From: an uncultured Eubacteriales bacterium
GTDB taxonomy: Bacteria; Bacillota; Clostridia; Oscillospirales; Oscillospiraceae
Assembly (NCBI GenBank): GCA_900547315.1
Contig: URGI01000021.1
Coordinates: forward strand, 1-27,363
DNA: 27,363 nt
Reading direction: 5' to 3'
Shown: piece by piece, positions 8,201-15,403 of the stretch
How positions within the stretch are numbered: the stretch's first letter is position 1
Layout: the number at the start of each line of letters is the position of its first letter
Position numbers and translations under genes: made by a program
Notes under the pieces: generated by a model
Told to the model about the DNA's origin: nothing
What the model saw: the letters and a program-made list of their open reading frames with translations, nothing else
The model's database searches: none

Positions 8201-9680
8201 CATCAAAACGAGAGATGTGGTCAAGGGAACGGTAAAGGTGATCGACAAATCGGCGGTGGCCGCTGAGCGGATGAAGGATGCCTATGTCCGCACCAAGGAC
8301 AAGGCGGAGCGCGGCGTTTTTGCAGCGGAATCCTCTCCCGAAGAATACGCCGCCGACCGCACTTTGACCGGGGTGGAAACGGCAGCTCACGAAGCCGCAT
8401 ACGGGGTGGATAAGGCTAACCGCAAGGGTGTAAAGGTCACCAAGCAAAACATCTCCAAGGCAAAAGGGAATTTTCAGGCGAGAGCGGCGGGTTTGCCGAA
8501 AAATCCAGCGCATAGCACCATCAAAGCGAATAGTCGCAGTAGAAAGGCATTTGCGAGTTCCACAAGGAAGACGGCTGTCAAGGCTACTACTACCGCTGTT
8601 AAAGCCGTAATTGCCAAAGCGAAGGCCTTAGCCGCAGCTATCGCCGCCGGTGGATGGGCCTCTGTCACCGTCATCATCGTAGTCTGCCTGATCGGGCTGA
8701 TCGTCGGCTCTTGTTTCGGCATCTTCTTCTCCGGCGAGGGCAACGGCACGGGGCAAACTATGCGGCAGGCTGTGCAGGAAATTAACGCCGACTATCAGTC
8801 GCAGATCGATACCGCAAGGGCAAATCTCACCTATGATGAGCTGGAGATGTCCGGCTCCCGTGCCGTCTGGCCGGAGGTGCTGGCCGTGTATGCGGTGAAA
8901 ACCACCACCGACCCCAACGATCCGCAGGAGGTCGCCACGGTGGACGATGCCAAGAAAGCCATCCTCAAAGATATTTTCTGGCAGATGAATGAAATATCTT
9001 CTCACATTGAGAGAAAGCCCGGAAAGATTATCACCGAAACCGATGACGGCCACGGGAACATTGTAGAAACCATTACAACGGTCACACACACCTACCTTTA
9101 TATTACGGTCAGCCACAAGACCGCCGCAGAAATGGCAGACCGTTTCAACTTCAACGCCGATCAGCGGCAGCAGCTCTCTGAATTGCTTGCCGAGGAAAAC
9201 CGTAGTATGTGGTCAGCCGTCCTTTACGGCATTTACTCCGGGGACGATGCTATCGTCACGGTGGCCTTGTCGCAGATCGGCAATGTGGGCGGTCAGCCCT
9301 ATTGGTCATGGTATGGATTTAACTCCCGTGTGGAGTGGTGCGCCTGCTTTGTATCTTGGTGTGCGAATGAGTGCGGCTATATCGACAGCGGCGTTATTCC
9401 GAAGTTCGCAGGCTGTGTCAATGGGGTGCAGTGGTTCAAGGACCGTGGACAATGGCAGGACGGCAGCTTTGAGCCGTCTGCCGGTCAGATCATTTTCTTC
9501 GATTGGGACAACAAGGGCTCGTCCGGTCCGCAGGACGGGCAGTCCGATCATGTCGGCATCGTGGAGAAATGCGAAAACGGCATTGTCTACACCATCGAGG
9601 GCAATTCCGGCGACAGCTGCCGACAGCGCCAATATCCGGTGGGATACTACGAAATTTTAGGCTACGGTATTCCAGAATAG
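8193..9680 (+). CDS. Membrane-anchored CHAP-domain peptidoglycan hydrolase
   Basis: A 495-residue protein starting at the ATG at 8193 (GGAGG at 8179-8183; the longer open frame upstream lies inside the sortase gene). The first 150 residues are basic, Ala/Lys-rich and probably cytoplasmic. One transmembrane helix spans about 155-179. A linker domain (about 185-350) precedes the C-terminal CHAP domain. Likely catalytic residues are Cys383 in the EWCACF motif, His453 in SDHVGIVE and the E469-N471 pair in IEGNSGD. It should cut peptidoglycan locally to let the conjugation channel through the wall, the role of VirB1/CwlT-like proteins. It is the last transfer gene in the window and is followed by a terminator. 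Confidence 0.9.
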   Translation: MPDIKTRDVVKGTVKVIDKSAVAAERMKDAYVRTKDKAERGVFAAESSPEEYAADRTLTGVETAAHEAAYGVDKANRKGVKVTKQNISKAKGNFQARAAGLPKNPAHSTIKANSRSRKAFASSTRKTAVKATTTAVKAVIAKAKALAAAIAAGGWASVTVIIVVCLIGLIVGSCFGIFFSGEGNGTGQTMRQAVQEINADYQSQIDTARANLTYDELEMSGSRAVWPEVLAVYAVKTTTDPNDPQEVATVDDAKKAILKDIFWQMNEISSHIERKPGKIITETDDGHGNIVETITTVTHTYLYITVSHKTAAEMADRFNFNADQRQQLSELLAEENRSMWSAVLYGIYSGDDAIVTVALSQIGNVGGQPYWSWYGFNSRVEWCACFVSWCANECGYIDSGVIPKFAGCVNGVQWFKDRGQWQDGSFEPSAGQIIFFDWDNKGSSGPQDGQSDHVGIVEKCENGIVYTIEGNSGDSCRQRQYPVGYYEILGYGIPE

Positions 9681-9765
9681 ATAAGAAAGAGCACGAAAAA
9701 CCATATATAATGGCATTTGTTCATTTTTCTTGGCGCGAACGCAACCCCACCAAGAGAAACAAAAC

Positions 9766-9791
9766 GCGGGCGGTGCAACAGCACCGCCCGC
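9766..9791. terminator. Bidirectional rho-independent terminator between convergent operons
   Basis: GCGGGCGGTGC (9766-9776) and GCACCGCCCGC (9781-9791) form a perfect 11-bp stem with an AACA loop. On the + strand it is followed by TTTCT, ending the transfer operon. On the - strand it is followed by GTTTTGTTT, ending the three-gene operon whose last stop codon is at 9807-9809. Confidence 0.85.
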
Positions 9792-9806
9792 TTTCTCGAT
9801 TTAACT

Positions 9807-10244
9807 CTAAATTGTCACATAAATTTCATTCGGACCAATATATTCATCCACGGCTCTCCACCGAACTTTTGATGCACATATTGTAGTACCTGTATAGCTT
9901 TCTATATCCTTTACTGATAACCCACCGCAATCACACCAATAAATGCGGTCTTCCTTTATGATCATCGTTGCATCTAGTATTTCACTGGTATAGTTTTCAT
10001 CATTCGGAAACAGCCGCAGATACTTTAACCCCATAAACTGCATTTCAATCACAGACGGGTTTTTGAACTGCCGTTGAATGATCACGCTCAGTATTCTCCG
10101 GTTGTTGATCGGAAACATACTCAATGTCTCCTCCACATATGCACCGCTGATATATTTGATCTCTTTTACGCAGCTGTCGTGAAATCCATACATGGCATCC
10201 ATAAAGCTGTTTAAATCTTCTTCGTCTGCAATTTCATTCCACAT
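9807..10244 (-). CDS. Unrecognised small soluble protein, third gene of AT-richer operon
   Basis: A 145-residue protein with no signal, membrane segment or known catalytic motif. I place the start at the ATG at 10244, which has GGAGGGGAG about 6 bases upstream and gives MWNEIADEEDL. The frame stays open to 10355, and an ATG at 10349 with weak GGAG would add about 35 residues. The FMDAMYGFHDSCVKEIKYI segment, with a conserved-looking FHDS motif followed by beta-rich sequence, resembles small immunity-type proteins in Firmicutes, but this is an impression and not an assignment. Base composition is clearly AT-richer than in both flanking regions, suggesting separate acquisition. Confidence 0.7.
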   Translation of the reverse strand: MWNEIADEEDLNSFMDAMYGFHDSCVKEIKYISGAYVEETLSMFPINNRRILSVIIQRQFKNPSVIEMQFMGLKYLRLFPNDENYTSEILDATMIIKEDRIYWCDCGGLSVKDIESYTGTTICASKVRWRAVDEYIGPNEIYVTI

Positions 10245-10351
10245 ATATTCTCCCCTCCAATTGTGCCGAAATGATCTCCCGCCTGAAAGTACCGCTGCAA
10301 TACAGTGAGGTGTTCCCCTGAACACTACCTGCTGAAAATCATTTGGCATTG

Positions 10352-10825
10352 TCACTCCGAAGAGAGTTGCCGTATGATTCTGATGCGTGCCTGTGGCGCA
10401 TTATAATCGTTGAACATACGTACTAAATTCTCATGCAGGCATTCCAGACGCACACTTGCCGGCTCGAACTCGGTCAATGGGCATTGACCACAGTCACCAA
10501 TGAACAGTTCAACCTCACCTGCACAATCCGCCGCGTACCGGACAATATCGCATACCGAGTTCATACGCTCCGCAAACGGTGCGCTGCTGCAAGTTCCATT
10601 GTACCAGCAGTCATCTGGGAGGAGCAGCCTTTCGCAGTTGTCATACAGAAAGTCATCGGAAATGCTGCATACAAACGCGTCTTCACATTCCGTCAGCCCG
10701 ACGTTCGAAGCGGTCGGAAAAAATGCTCCTATATTTCTCTCTGCCGAGAGATCAACGATTCGCCGCCGCAAGCTGTCCGGAGACATTTGCACATTTTGAG
10801 CCGTTATGAGGCAAATTTTACTCAT
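10352..10825 (-). CDS. Unrecognised cysteine-rich soluble protein, second gene of AT-richer operon
   Basis: A 157-residue protein starting at the ATG at 10825 with GAGGAG 9 bases upstream, giving MSKICLITAQ. The longer open frame upstream runs back over the end of the previous gene and is unlikely. It has about ten cysteines, clustered between roughly residues 47 and 120 (for example CDIV, DCAGEV and DCGQCP). No clear CxxC pair pattern of a known zinc or FeS domain is present beyond a single CGQC. There is no membrane segment. Function is unknown. It follows the first gene of the operon by 19 bases. Confidence 0.7.
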   Translation of the reverse strand: MSKICLITAQNVQMSPDSLRRRIVDLSAERNIGAFFPTASNVGLTECEDAFVCSISDDFLYDNCERLLLPDDCWYNGTCSSAPFAERMNSVCDIVRYAADCAGEVELFIGDCGQCPLTEFEPASVRLECLHENLVRMFNDYNAPQARIRIIRQLSSE

Positions 10826-10844
10826 TTGTTTATTCTCCTCGCAG

Positions 10845-11672
10845 TCAATTCTGGTTTCTCTCCAGATGAACAAGTCCGAATTTTCTATAATTCAAGCACG
10901 AATTTACAACCCAATTTGGAATGCTGTCCTCAGAAGTATAAGACGACACATATATCGACAACCCTGCATCCTTTTCAAAGTCATGATATGGCGGCACAGC
11001 GTCGGCAAAGTTCCCTATGGGAACGAATTTCATACGTTTCAGTCTCTGTGCAGACGGAATAGATATTTTGAACATGAAGTTGTATCCGGCATCATATTGA
11101 AACGATGGCAGCAATCCGAGTGAATCCAATTCGCTTGTGCTCTTTGGTATAACATCCGGAGGCGACAGCGTCAAGCAGACCAGCTGAGTGTCATCGGCCG
11201 CCGAGATGCCGACCTTGCGGGCAATAATATTCCAATCGTCCAAACCAAAACGTGCCGGATAAGCACCCGACATTTTATAGCAGAACGTATCCCCGTCTCT
11301 CCAAGGCACCGTGTATCTGACAGGCTTTAAATACGCCTTTTTCTTTCCTGTGTGCGGCAAGTCGCAGACCGCAGTTTCCGCGTCTATGACTGCCGCTTTA
11401 TACTCATCCGGAACTATTGATGTTAAGTATGCGAAGCCTTTCGATGCATTCTTTATAACTGCATCAGTCAGTTCATCAGACATATACATAGCCACGGCCA
11501 ATCCGCCCCACACCTGTGAGGCGTCATCCGGATCTGACAGCTCTTCCGAATACATAGCGAGAACCTCACCGGCTGCTCTGTCACGCGCCAAGCCGGTATC
11601 ACGAAAGTGCTCGTAAGTTTTGCATACGTCCGCTGCCAGCGGAAAAATGTCAAATATTTCATTCCAAGTCAT
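10845..11672 (-). CDS. Unrecognised soluble protein, first gene of AT-richer operon
   Basis: A 275-residue protein. The ATG at 11672 has AAGGAG about 7 bases upstream and gives MTWNEIFDIFPLAADVCKTY. The earlier in-frame start at 11720 falls at the promoter -10 region and is rejected. The N-terminal 90 residues look helical and acidic (LARDRAAGEVLAMYSEELS). The remainder is mixed, with a YTVPWRDGDTFCYKM stretch. No signal, membrane or catalytic motif is recognised. Being promoter-proximal, it is the first gene transcribed. An immunity or contact-dependent defence role is possible from operon style only and is not supported by a motif. Confidence 0.72.
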   Translation of the reverse strand: MTWNEIFDIFPLAADVCKTYEHFRDTGLARDRAAGEVLAMYSEELSDPDDASQVWGGLAVAMYMSDELTDAVIKNASKGFAYLTSIVPDEYKAAVIDAETAVCDLPHTGKKKAYLKPVRYTVPWRDGDTFCYKMSGAYPARFGLDDWNIIARKVGISAADDTQLVCLTLSPPDVIPKSTSELDSLGLLPSFQYDAGYNFMFKISIPSAQRLKRMKFVPIGNFADAVPPYHDFEKDAGLSIYVSSYTSEDSIPNWVVNSCLNYRKFGLVHLERNQN

Positions 11673-11704
11673 AGCAGGCTCCTTCAATGTGTTTCCACAC
11701 TCTG

Positions 11705-11733
11705 AGAGTACCAAACGCAAGCCGGCATGTCAA
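11705..11733 (-). promoter_or_regulatory. Sigma-A-type promoter for the three-gene operon
   Basis: On the - strand TTGACA (11728-11733) is followed by a 17-base spacer and TACTCT (11705-11710). The -35 is perfect consensus and the -10 matches 4 of 6. It sits 33 bases before the ATG at 11672, and no other gene lies between. This is the cleanest promoter in the window. Confidence 0.72.
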
Positions 11734-11756
11734 CAGCTTTAGCTCTTTACGCAGTA

Positions 11757-11786
11757 CACCCCCGACGGGGAATTCCGTCGGGGGTG
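11757..11786. terminator. Strong hairpin after the anti-sigma-like gene
   Basis: CACCCCCGACGG (11757-11768) pairs with CCGTCGGGGGTG (11775-11786) in a perfect 12-bp stem with a six-base loop. It lies 20 bases after the stop of the - strand anti-sigma-like gene and is the likely terminator of the sigma operon. The T-rich run (TTATATTCTTTTTCTT) is on the + strand side, so by sequence it is a better terminator for + strand transcripts, although no + gene precedes it. Confidence 0.55.
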
Positions 11787-11805
11787 CGTTATATTCTTTT
11801 TCTTA

Positions 11806-12531
11806 TCAGCCGACGAGGTGGTTTGTGCCGATGAGGAGCGAGATCTCCTCGCCCGCCGTGAAGCCTTCCATCTGAATATACATGGGGACGCCGCTCTGGT
11901 CGCCGGCAAAGAACACCGTGATATAGCCCGCACCGGCAAAGTCCGTGAGCAGCTTATCCTGCATGGTGCCGTCGTCACCGAGGATGGTATACCCGCCGAA
12001 GCCCCAGTACTCCGCAAGCATCGCGCAGCAGCGGCCGACCGTCATGCCGTCGGGAACGATGTCCGAATAATTTGCGCCTCTCGTTGACACCGCGAGGCGG
12101 GTTATTTTGCCGGTCTGGATATCCACGTTCAGGTTCAGATGATACCCCGAACCGCCGCAGTCGATGACATAGCAATGCGGGAAGATACGGCCATACCAAT
12201 ATTCGCCTTCGTTCTGCGCATTCGACTCCAATATCATGTTCGCCGACTCCCCCGAATCGACCTGCGCGGGCAGCAGGCCGATCTCCTGCATACGCGTCAG
12301 CTCCTTCTTCGTCACGTTCCAAGCCTGATTCGGACTCGCAACGCGCACCGCCGCATAGGCGCTGCCCGTCAGCAGCAGGACTATCATCGCCGCCACCATC
12401 ACCGTTCTCAGCGCGCGGCGCACCGGCCGCCGCTGCGGCCGTGCCGAGGCTGCGGCCATGACCGCGTTCACCGTCTCCGGATCCGCCGCAAGCGGCGAAA
12501 ACGCACGGCGTACCTTTTCTCTGTTATTCAT
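11806..12531 (-). CDS. Single-pass membrane protein, probable anti-sigma factor
   Basis: A 241-residue protein with a cytoplasmic N-terminal 40 residues (basic, RPQRRPVRR), one transmembrane helix at about 40-62 and an extracellular C-terminal domain of about 180 residues. The outer domain contains IQTGKITRLAVS and two short Gly-rich stretches. It follows the ECF sigma gene with no gap: the sigma stop TGA is immediately before this ATG. Position and topology suggest an anti-sigma factor that holds the sigma at the membrane and senses an outside signal. The N-terminal part lacks a visible HxxxCxxC zinc anti-sigma motif, so the inhibitory mode is uncertain. There is no operon link to the hydrogenase, but the sigma pair lies directly downstream of it. 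Confidence 0.72.
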   Translation of the reverse strand: MNNREKVRRAFSPLAADPETVNAVMAAASARPQRRPVRRALRTVMVAAMIVLLLTGSAYAAVRVASPNQAWNVTKKELTRMQEIGLLPAQVDSGESANMILESNAQNEGEYWYGRIFPHCYVIDCGGSGYHLNLNVDIQTGKITRLAVSTRGANYSDIVPDGMTVGRCCAMLAEYWGFGGYTILGDDGTMQDKLLTDFAGAGYITVFFAGDQSGVPMYIQMEGFTAGEEISLLIGTNHLVG

Positions 12532-13005
12532 TCAATCATCCTCCGTCAGAAAATTTTTCAGTTTTGCCCTTGCGCGTGACAGCCGTGTGGTAACGGTATT
12601 GAGCGGTACGCCCAGAAGCTCCGCGATCTCCGGTGTGGAGTAGCCCTCGTAGTAATACATCAGCACCGCCACGCGATACTTCTGCTCCAGCCGCATTATC
12701 CCGCAGAACAGCCCGCGATCCTCCGCGGTCTCGAACCGGAGCGTCGACGCGTAGTCCTCGATGCTCTCCACACGCCGCCAAGGCGAGCGGAAAACCTTTT
12801 TGCACTGATTCACCGTTACGCGGATCAGCCAGTTTTTAACGTGCTCCTCCGACTCGAACAGTGTATCCGTGCGATAGAGCCTGAGCAGCACCTCCTGCGT
12901 GACGTCGTCAGCGTCATCGCGGCTGCGCATGTAACCGTAGGCCACCCTGAACACCATATCCATGTACTTCTCAGCCAGCGCGGCAAAGCGTTCTCGTGTA
13001 AGCAT
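12532..13005 (-). CDS. ECF-type RNA polymerase sigma factor
   Basis: A 157-residue sigma-70 family protein of extracytoplasmic-function type. Start ATG at 13005 follows AGGAGAG by about 7 bases; the open frame extends to 13038 but lacks a better site. Region 2 is at about residues 10-75, with the DDADDVTQEVLLRLY core. Region 4 is at about 105-150, with YSTPEIAELLGVPLNTVTTR, a helix-turn-helix that binds the -35 element. No region 1 or 3 is present, as expected for this class. It is paired with the membrane protein encoded immediately downstream. A TGAAAG...TATTAC arrangement lies about 30-60 bases upstream and could be its own target promoter, but this is weak. Confidence 0.93.
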   Translation of the reverse strand: MLTRERFAALAEKYMDMVFRVAYGYMRSRDDADDVTQEVLLRLYRTDTLFESEEHVKNWLIRVTVNQCKKVFRSPWRRVESIEDYASTLRFETAEDRGLFCGIMRLEQKYRVAVLMYYYEGYSTPEIAELLGVPLNTVTTRLSRARAKLKNFLTEDD

Positions 13006-13097
13006 GTTTGTCTCTCCTGTTCTTGAAAAGCCTTTCACATGTAATATCCGGCACGCGGGCGTTTTCTTTCAGAGATGAAATAAATTTTTTGATTTTT

Positions 13098-13123
13098 ATA
13101 AAAATGGCGGCCTTTCGGCCGCC
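13098..13123 (-). terminator. Rho-independent terminator, likely end of the hydrogenase operon
   Basis: On the - strand GGCGGCC pairs with GGCCGCC around a GAAA tetraloop (13106-13123) and is followed by ATTTTTAT (13098-13105). This has the strongest T tract of all the hairpins after mbhN and lies upstream of the sigma gene, insulating the two operons. The same 18-bp palindrome recurs at 13288-13305. Confidence 0.75.
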
Positions 13124-13175
13124 TTCTGACTGAAGACAAATCTGTCGGCAGTGTATGGAATTGCATGGGGAGAGT

Positions 13176-13205
13176 GCAGAGAGGGGACTCCCGTCCCCTC
13201 TCTGC
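13176..13205. repeat. 12-bp perfect inverted repeat
   Basis: GCAGAGAGGGGA (13176-13187) pairs with TCCCCTCTCTGC (13194-13205) around a six-base loop. There is no T tract on either strand side, so it is not a typical terminator. It is one of several hairpins in the non-coding region between mbhN and the sigma gene. Confidence 0.7.
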
Positions 13206-13217
13206 GTTTAATCCGAT

Positions 13218-13253
13218 CTTATTCAGGAGTGTTTTTGAACACTCCTGAATAAG
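13218..13253. repeat. 16-bp perfect inverted repeat
   Basis: CTTATTCAGGAGTGTT (13218-13233) is exactly complementary to AACACTCCTGAATAAG (13238-13253) with a four-base TTTG loop. It is the longest perfect palindrome in the window. It has an AT-rich loop-proximal part and no following T tract, and might be part of a dispersed repeat element. Confidence 0.75.
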
Positions 13254-13290
13254 CCCTCAAGGTGTCGAACTCTATCGGCGCCTTGAGGGC
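13253..13290. repeat. Imperfect 16-bp inverted repeat abutting the previous one
   Basis: GCCCTCAAGG (13253-13262) pairs with CCTTGAGGGC (13281-13290). The pairing can extend inward by six more positions if G-T pairs are allowed, which works in + strand RNA; in - strand RNA the same positions become C-A mismatches. It shares its outer base with the 13218-13253 palindrome. Confidence 0.6.
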
Positions 13291-13310
13291 GGCCTTTCGG
13301 CCGCCCTTTT
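13287..13310 (+). terminator. Hairpin with T tract facing the + strand
   Basis: GGGCGGCC (13287-13294) and GGCCGCCC (13299-13306) with a TTTC loop are followed by TTTT (13307-13310) on the + strand. It lies 10 bases after the mbhN stop. It would block + strand (antisense) transcription into the hydrogenase operon or stabilise the 3' end of the hydrogenase mRNA. Confidence 0.5.
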
Positions 13311-13319
13311 CGCGTTATA

Positions 13320-13958
13320 TTACATTATGATGCACTTTTTGGGGCAGGCTTCGGCGCATGTTCCGCAGGCGACGCATTTCTCGTCGTCAAGCTTCCAGGT
13401 CTTGTTCGCGCGGTCTACCTCTATCGCTCCGGCGGGACACTTTCTTGCGCAGAGCGTGCAGTAGACGCACTTCGCCGGATCGCTGACAGGCTTGCCGTCG
13501 TCGCGGGGCTTTACCTCTGCGGCGGGAGCATCGGCGGATACCGCAGGAGCAGCAGGCTTCGCGGCGGGGGCGGGAGCGGCCATCTTGACGGGCGGCTTCT
13601 TGATAAAGCTGCCGGTGACGAGCAGGTCCTCTTCCTTGGTCGCTATCATGTGATAGTCGCCGGTTAGCTCTATCGCCTTGCGGGAGCAGAAGTCCGCGCA
13701 GGTGGCGCAGAAGGTGCAGGAGCCGAGATTGAAAGTCAGGGTGATCTTGTCGCCCTCCTCGGTCTTCTCGACCGTGCGGCTGATGGCATTGCCGGCGCAG
13801 ACGCGCTCGCACATGCCGCAGCCGATGCACTTATCGGCGTGATAGACTATTCTGCCGCGATAATTGGGAGCGGCCTCGCTTGGTACGGCGGGGTACATGG
13901 CGCAGCTCGGCTTGCTGAAGAGCTGGCTTATGGCTTCTTTTACAAACGGAAAGTCCAT
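13320..13958 (-). CDS. mbhN: MbhN-like FeS subunit with four [4Fe-4S] motifs
   Basis: A 212-residue ferredoxin-type subunit carrying electrons to the hydrogenase small subunit. The N-terminal part (about 36-100) has the usual NuoI/MbhN pair of cluster motifs: C44-C47-C50-C54 and C81-C84-C87-C91. An Ala/Pro-rich linker (about 122-158) then leads to a second ferredoxin domain with C164-C167-C170-C174 and C195-C198-C201-C205, ending CPKKCIIM. Typical MbhN proteins are much shorter and have only two clusters, so the C-terminal domain is an addition and could act as a tethered electron entry module. It is the last gene of the operon; its ATG overlaps the mbhJ stop by one base (TAATG). The identification as the NuoI-like subunit is firm; the role of the extra domain is inference. 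Confidence 0.88.
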   Translation of the reverse strand: MDFPFVKEAISQLFSKPSCAMYPAVPSEAAPNYRGRIVYHADKCIGCGMCERVCAGNAISRTVEKTEEGDKITLTFNLGSCTFCATCADFCSRKAIELTGDYHMIATKEEDLLVTGSFIKKPPVKMAAPAPAAKPAAPAVSADAPAAEVKPRDDGKPVSDPAKCVYCTLCARKCPAGAIEVDRANKTWKLDDEKCVACGTCAEACPKKCIIM

Positions 13959-14398
13959 TACTTCTGCTCCCTCTTTTCCTTGAGAATTTTTGTTGCGAGA
14001 GCGAGTCCGTCGATGATCGCCTCCGGCTTCGGGGCGCAGCCCGCGATGTCAACATCAACGGGAACATACTTGCTCAGCGGCCCCGCGACGGAGTAGCTGC
14101 CGCGAAAAACATTGCCTGACTGCGGACAGGAGCCCATCGTGACGATGCAGCGCGGCTCCGGAACCTGAGAGATGGCGCGCAGCACGCGGGGCAGAGACTG
14201 CTTGGTGACGGGGCCGGTAACGACGACGATGTCGGCATGGCGCGGCGTCCCCGCGAGCTTGAAGCCGAGGCGCTCCGCGTCATAGCGCGGGGTCAGCACG
14301 GAGACAAGCTCTATGTCGCAGCCGTTGCAGGAGCCGGCGTTGATATGGAACAGCCACGGAGATTTCGCGGTGCTTTCCGCGATAAGTTTTTTGAACAT
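13958..14398 (-). CDS. mbhJ: MbhJ/NuoB-like NiFe hydrogenase small subunit
   Basis: A 146-residue small subunit that carries the [4Fe-4S] cluster next to the NiFe site. The expected cysteines are all visible: C24 and C27 in GSCNGCDIE, C91 in MGSCPQSGN and C121 in IAGCAPKPE. DIVVVTGPVT and PEPRCIVTMGSC are standard NuoB-family sequence. There is no Tat signal, as expected for group 4 enzymes whose catalytic arm faces the cytoplasm. The start is the ATG at 14398 with AAGGAGGGG upstream. It lies between the NuoH-like mbhM and mbhN genes. Confidence 0.93.
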   Translation of the reverse strand: MFKKLIAESTAKSPWLFHINAGSCNGCDIELVSVLTPRYDAERLGFKLAGTPRHADIVVVTGPVTKQSLPRVLRAISQVPEPRCIVTMGSCPQSGNVFRGSYSVAGPLSKYVPVDVDIAGCAPKPEAIIDGLALATKILKEKREQK

Positions 14399-14410
14399 AT
14401 ACGCCCCTCC

Positions 14411-15391
14411 TTACAGACCGTACCACGCGAGGACAAGGCTTATCAGCGCAAGTCCGGTGACGACGGTCCAGTAGTATTTAAATATCTGCTCGATCTTGAG
14501 CCGCGCGGTGACGGCGTGGACGAAGGAGATCGACACGGCTGTCAGAACCACGCAGAGCGCGAACACGATGATGCCGTCAACGACGAGCAGTCCCGTGCCG
14601 ATGCCGCCGAGGAACAGCGCGACGAACATCGAGGTAAGCGTCAGCATCTTGACCGCGTGGCTGAGCTTGAATATGCCCAGCGGCGCGCCGCTGTACTCGG
14701 CCAGCAGACCTTCGCATATCTCGGTCTCGGCTTCGGCGGCATCAAAGGGGTGATTGCCGGTCTCGCCGGGGATGGTCATCAGAAACGCGATGGCCGCAGG
14801 AATCATCGAGGGGTGCAGTATCAGGCTGCCGTTATGTATCTGGTACTCCGCGATCTTCGTCATGGAGAACGTGAGCCCGGTTCCCATCGCATCGCCGACA
14901 GTCTTGCCGATGGCGAGCAGCACCAGCACGAGCGGAAGCTCGCAGGAGATGATCGTGACCATCTCGCGGCTGAGGCCGACGCCGGCATAGGGCGAGCCGG
15001 AGGCCGCGCCGCCCATTATCGTCGCGATGGCGGGGATGAGCAGCAGGTAGAGGATGACGATGACGTCCGCGATATCGCCGAGCACTGCAAACGGCGTGAA
15101 GCCGCGGATGGGGATGAACAGCTGGATGACAACCAGCGCCGCGAAGCCGACTATCGGGGCGGCGAGGAAGGTTGTCTTGGAAGCCGCTGTGGGGATTATC
15201 GTCTCCTTGCCGCAGAGCTTGAAGAAATCATAGAACGGCTGAAGCACCGGCGGGCCGACGCGCTTCTGCATCCGCGCGACGAGCTTGCGGTCGATACCGC
15301 AGAGCAGCAGCCCCGCGACGAAGCAGAACAGGAAGCCGGGGAAGATAAGGATATAGCCGAGATACTGGAGATAATTCAGAACCATATTCAT
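14411..15391 (-). CDS. mbhM: MbhM/NuoH-like membrane anchor subunit
   Basis: A 326-residue polytopic protein of the NuoH/HycD family, which holds the catalytic arm on the membrane arm. About eight transmembrane helices are predicted by hydropathy. The RKLVARMQKRVGPPVLQPFYD segment (residues 35-55) and PFDAAEAETE (215-224) are the family's conserved cytoplasmic loops, with acidic residues implicated in coupling redox change to ion movement. The ATG at 15391 follows AAGGAGGTGG. The gene is complete and of normal length. Its stop precedes mbhJ by 12 bases. Confidence 0.93.
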   Translation of the reverse strand: MNMVLNYLQYLGYILIFPGFLFCFVAGLLLCGIDRKLVARMQKRVGPPVLQPFYDFFKLCGKETIIPTAASKTTFLAAPIVGFAALVVIQLFIPIRGFTPFAVLGDIADVIVILYLLLIPAIATIMGGAASGSPYAGVGLSREMVTIISCELPLVLVLLAIGKTVGDAMGTGLTFSMTKIAEYQIHNGSLILHPSMIPAAIAFLMTIPGETGNHPFDAAEAETEICEGLLAEYSGAPLGIFKLSHAVKMLTLTSMFVALFLGGIGTGLLVVDGIIVFALCVVLTAVSISFVHAVTARLKIEQIFKYYWTVVTGLALISLVLAWYGL

Positions 15392-15403
15392 AATCCCACC
15401 TCC

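Noticed and set aside
9683..9711. Possible + strand promoter around TATAAT at 9706-9711
   Set aside because: No -35 at suitable distance and no gene downstream on the + strand before the terminator.
10245..10351. N-terminal extension of the third orphan-operon protein
   Set aside because: The frame is open, but the internal ATG at 10244 has a far better ribosome binding site and the extension has no recognisable feature.
13000..13320. CRISPR-like repeats
   Set aside because: The repeated units are palindromes of different sequence and spacing, with only one 18-bp core occurring twice; no regular spacers.
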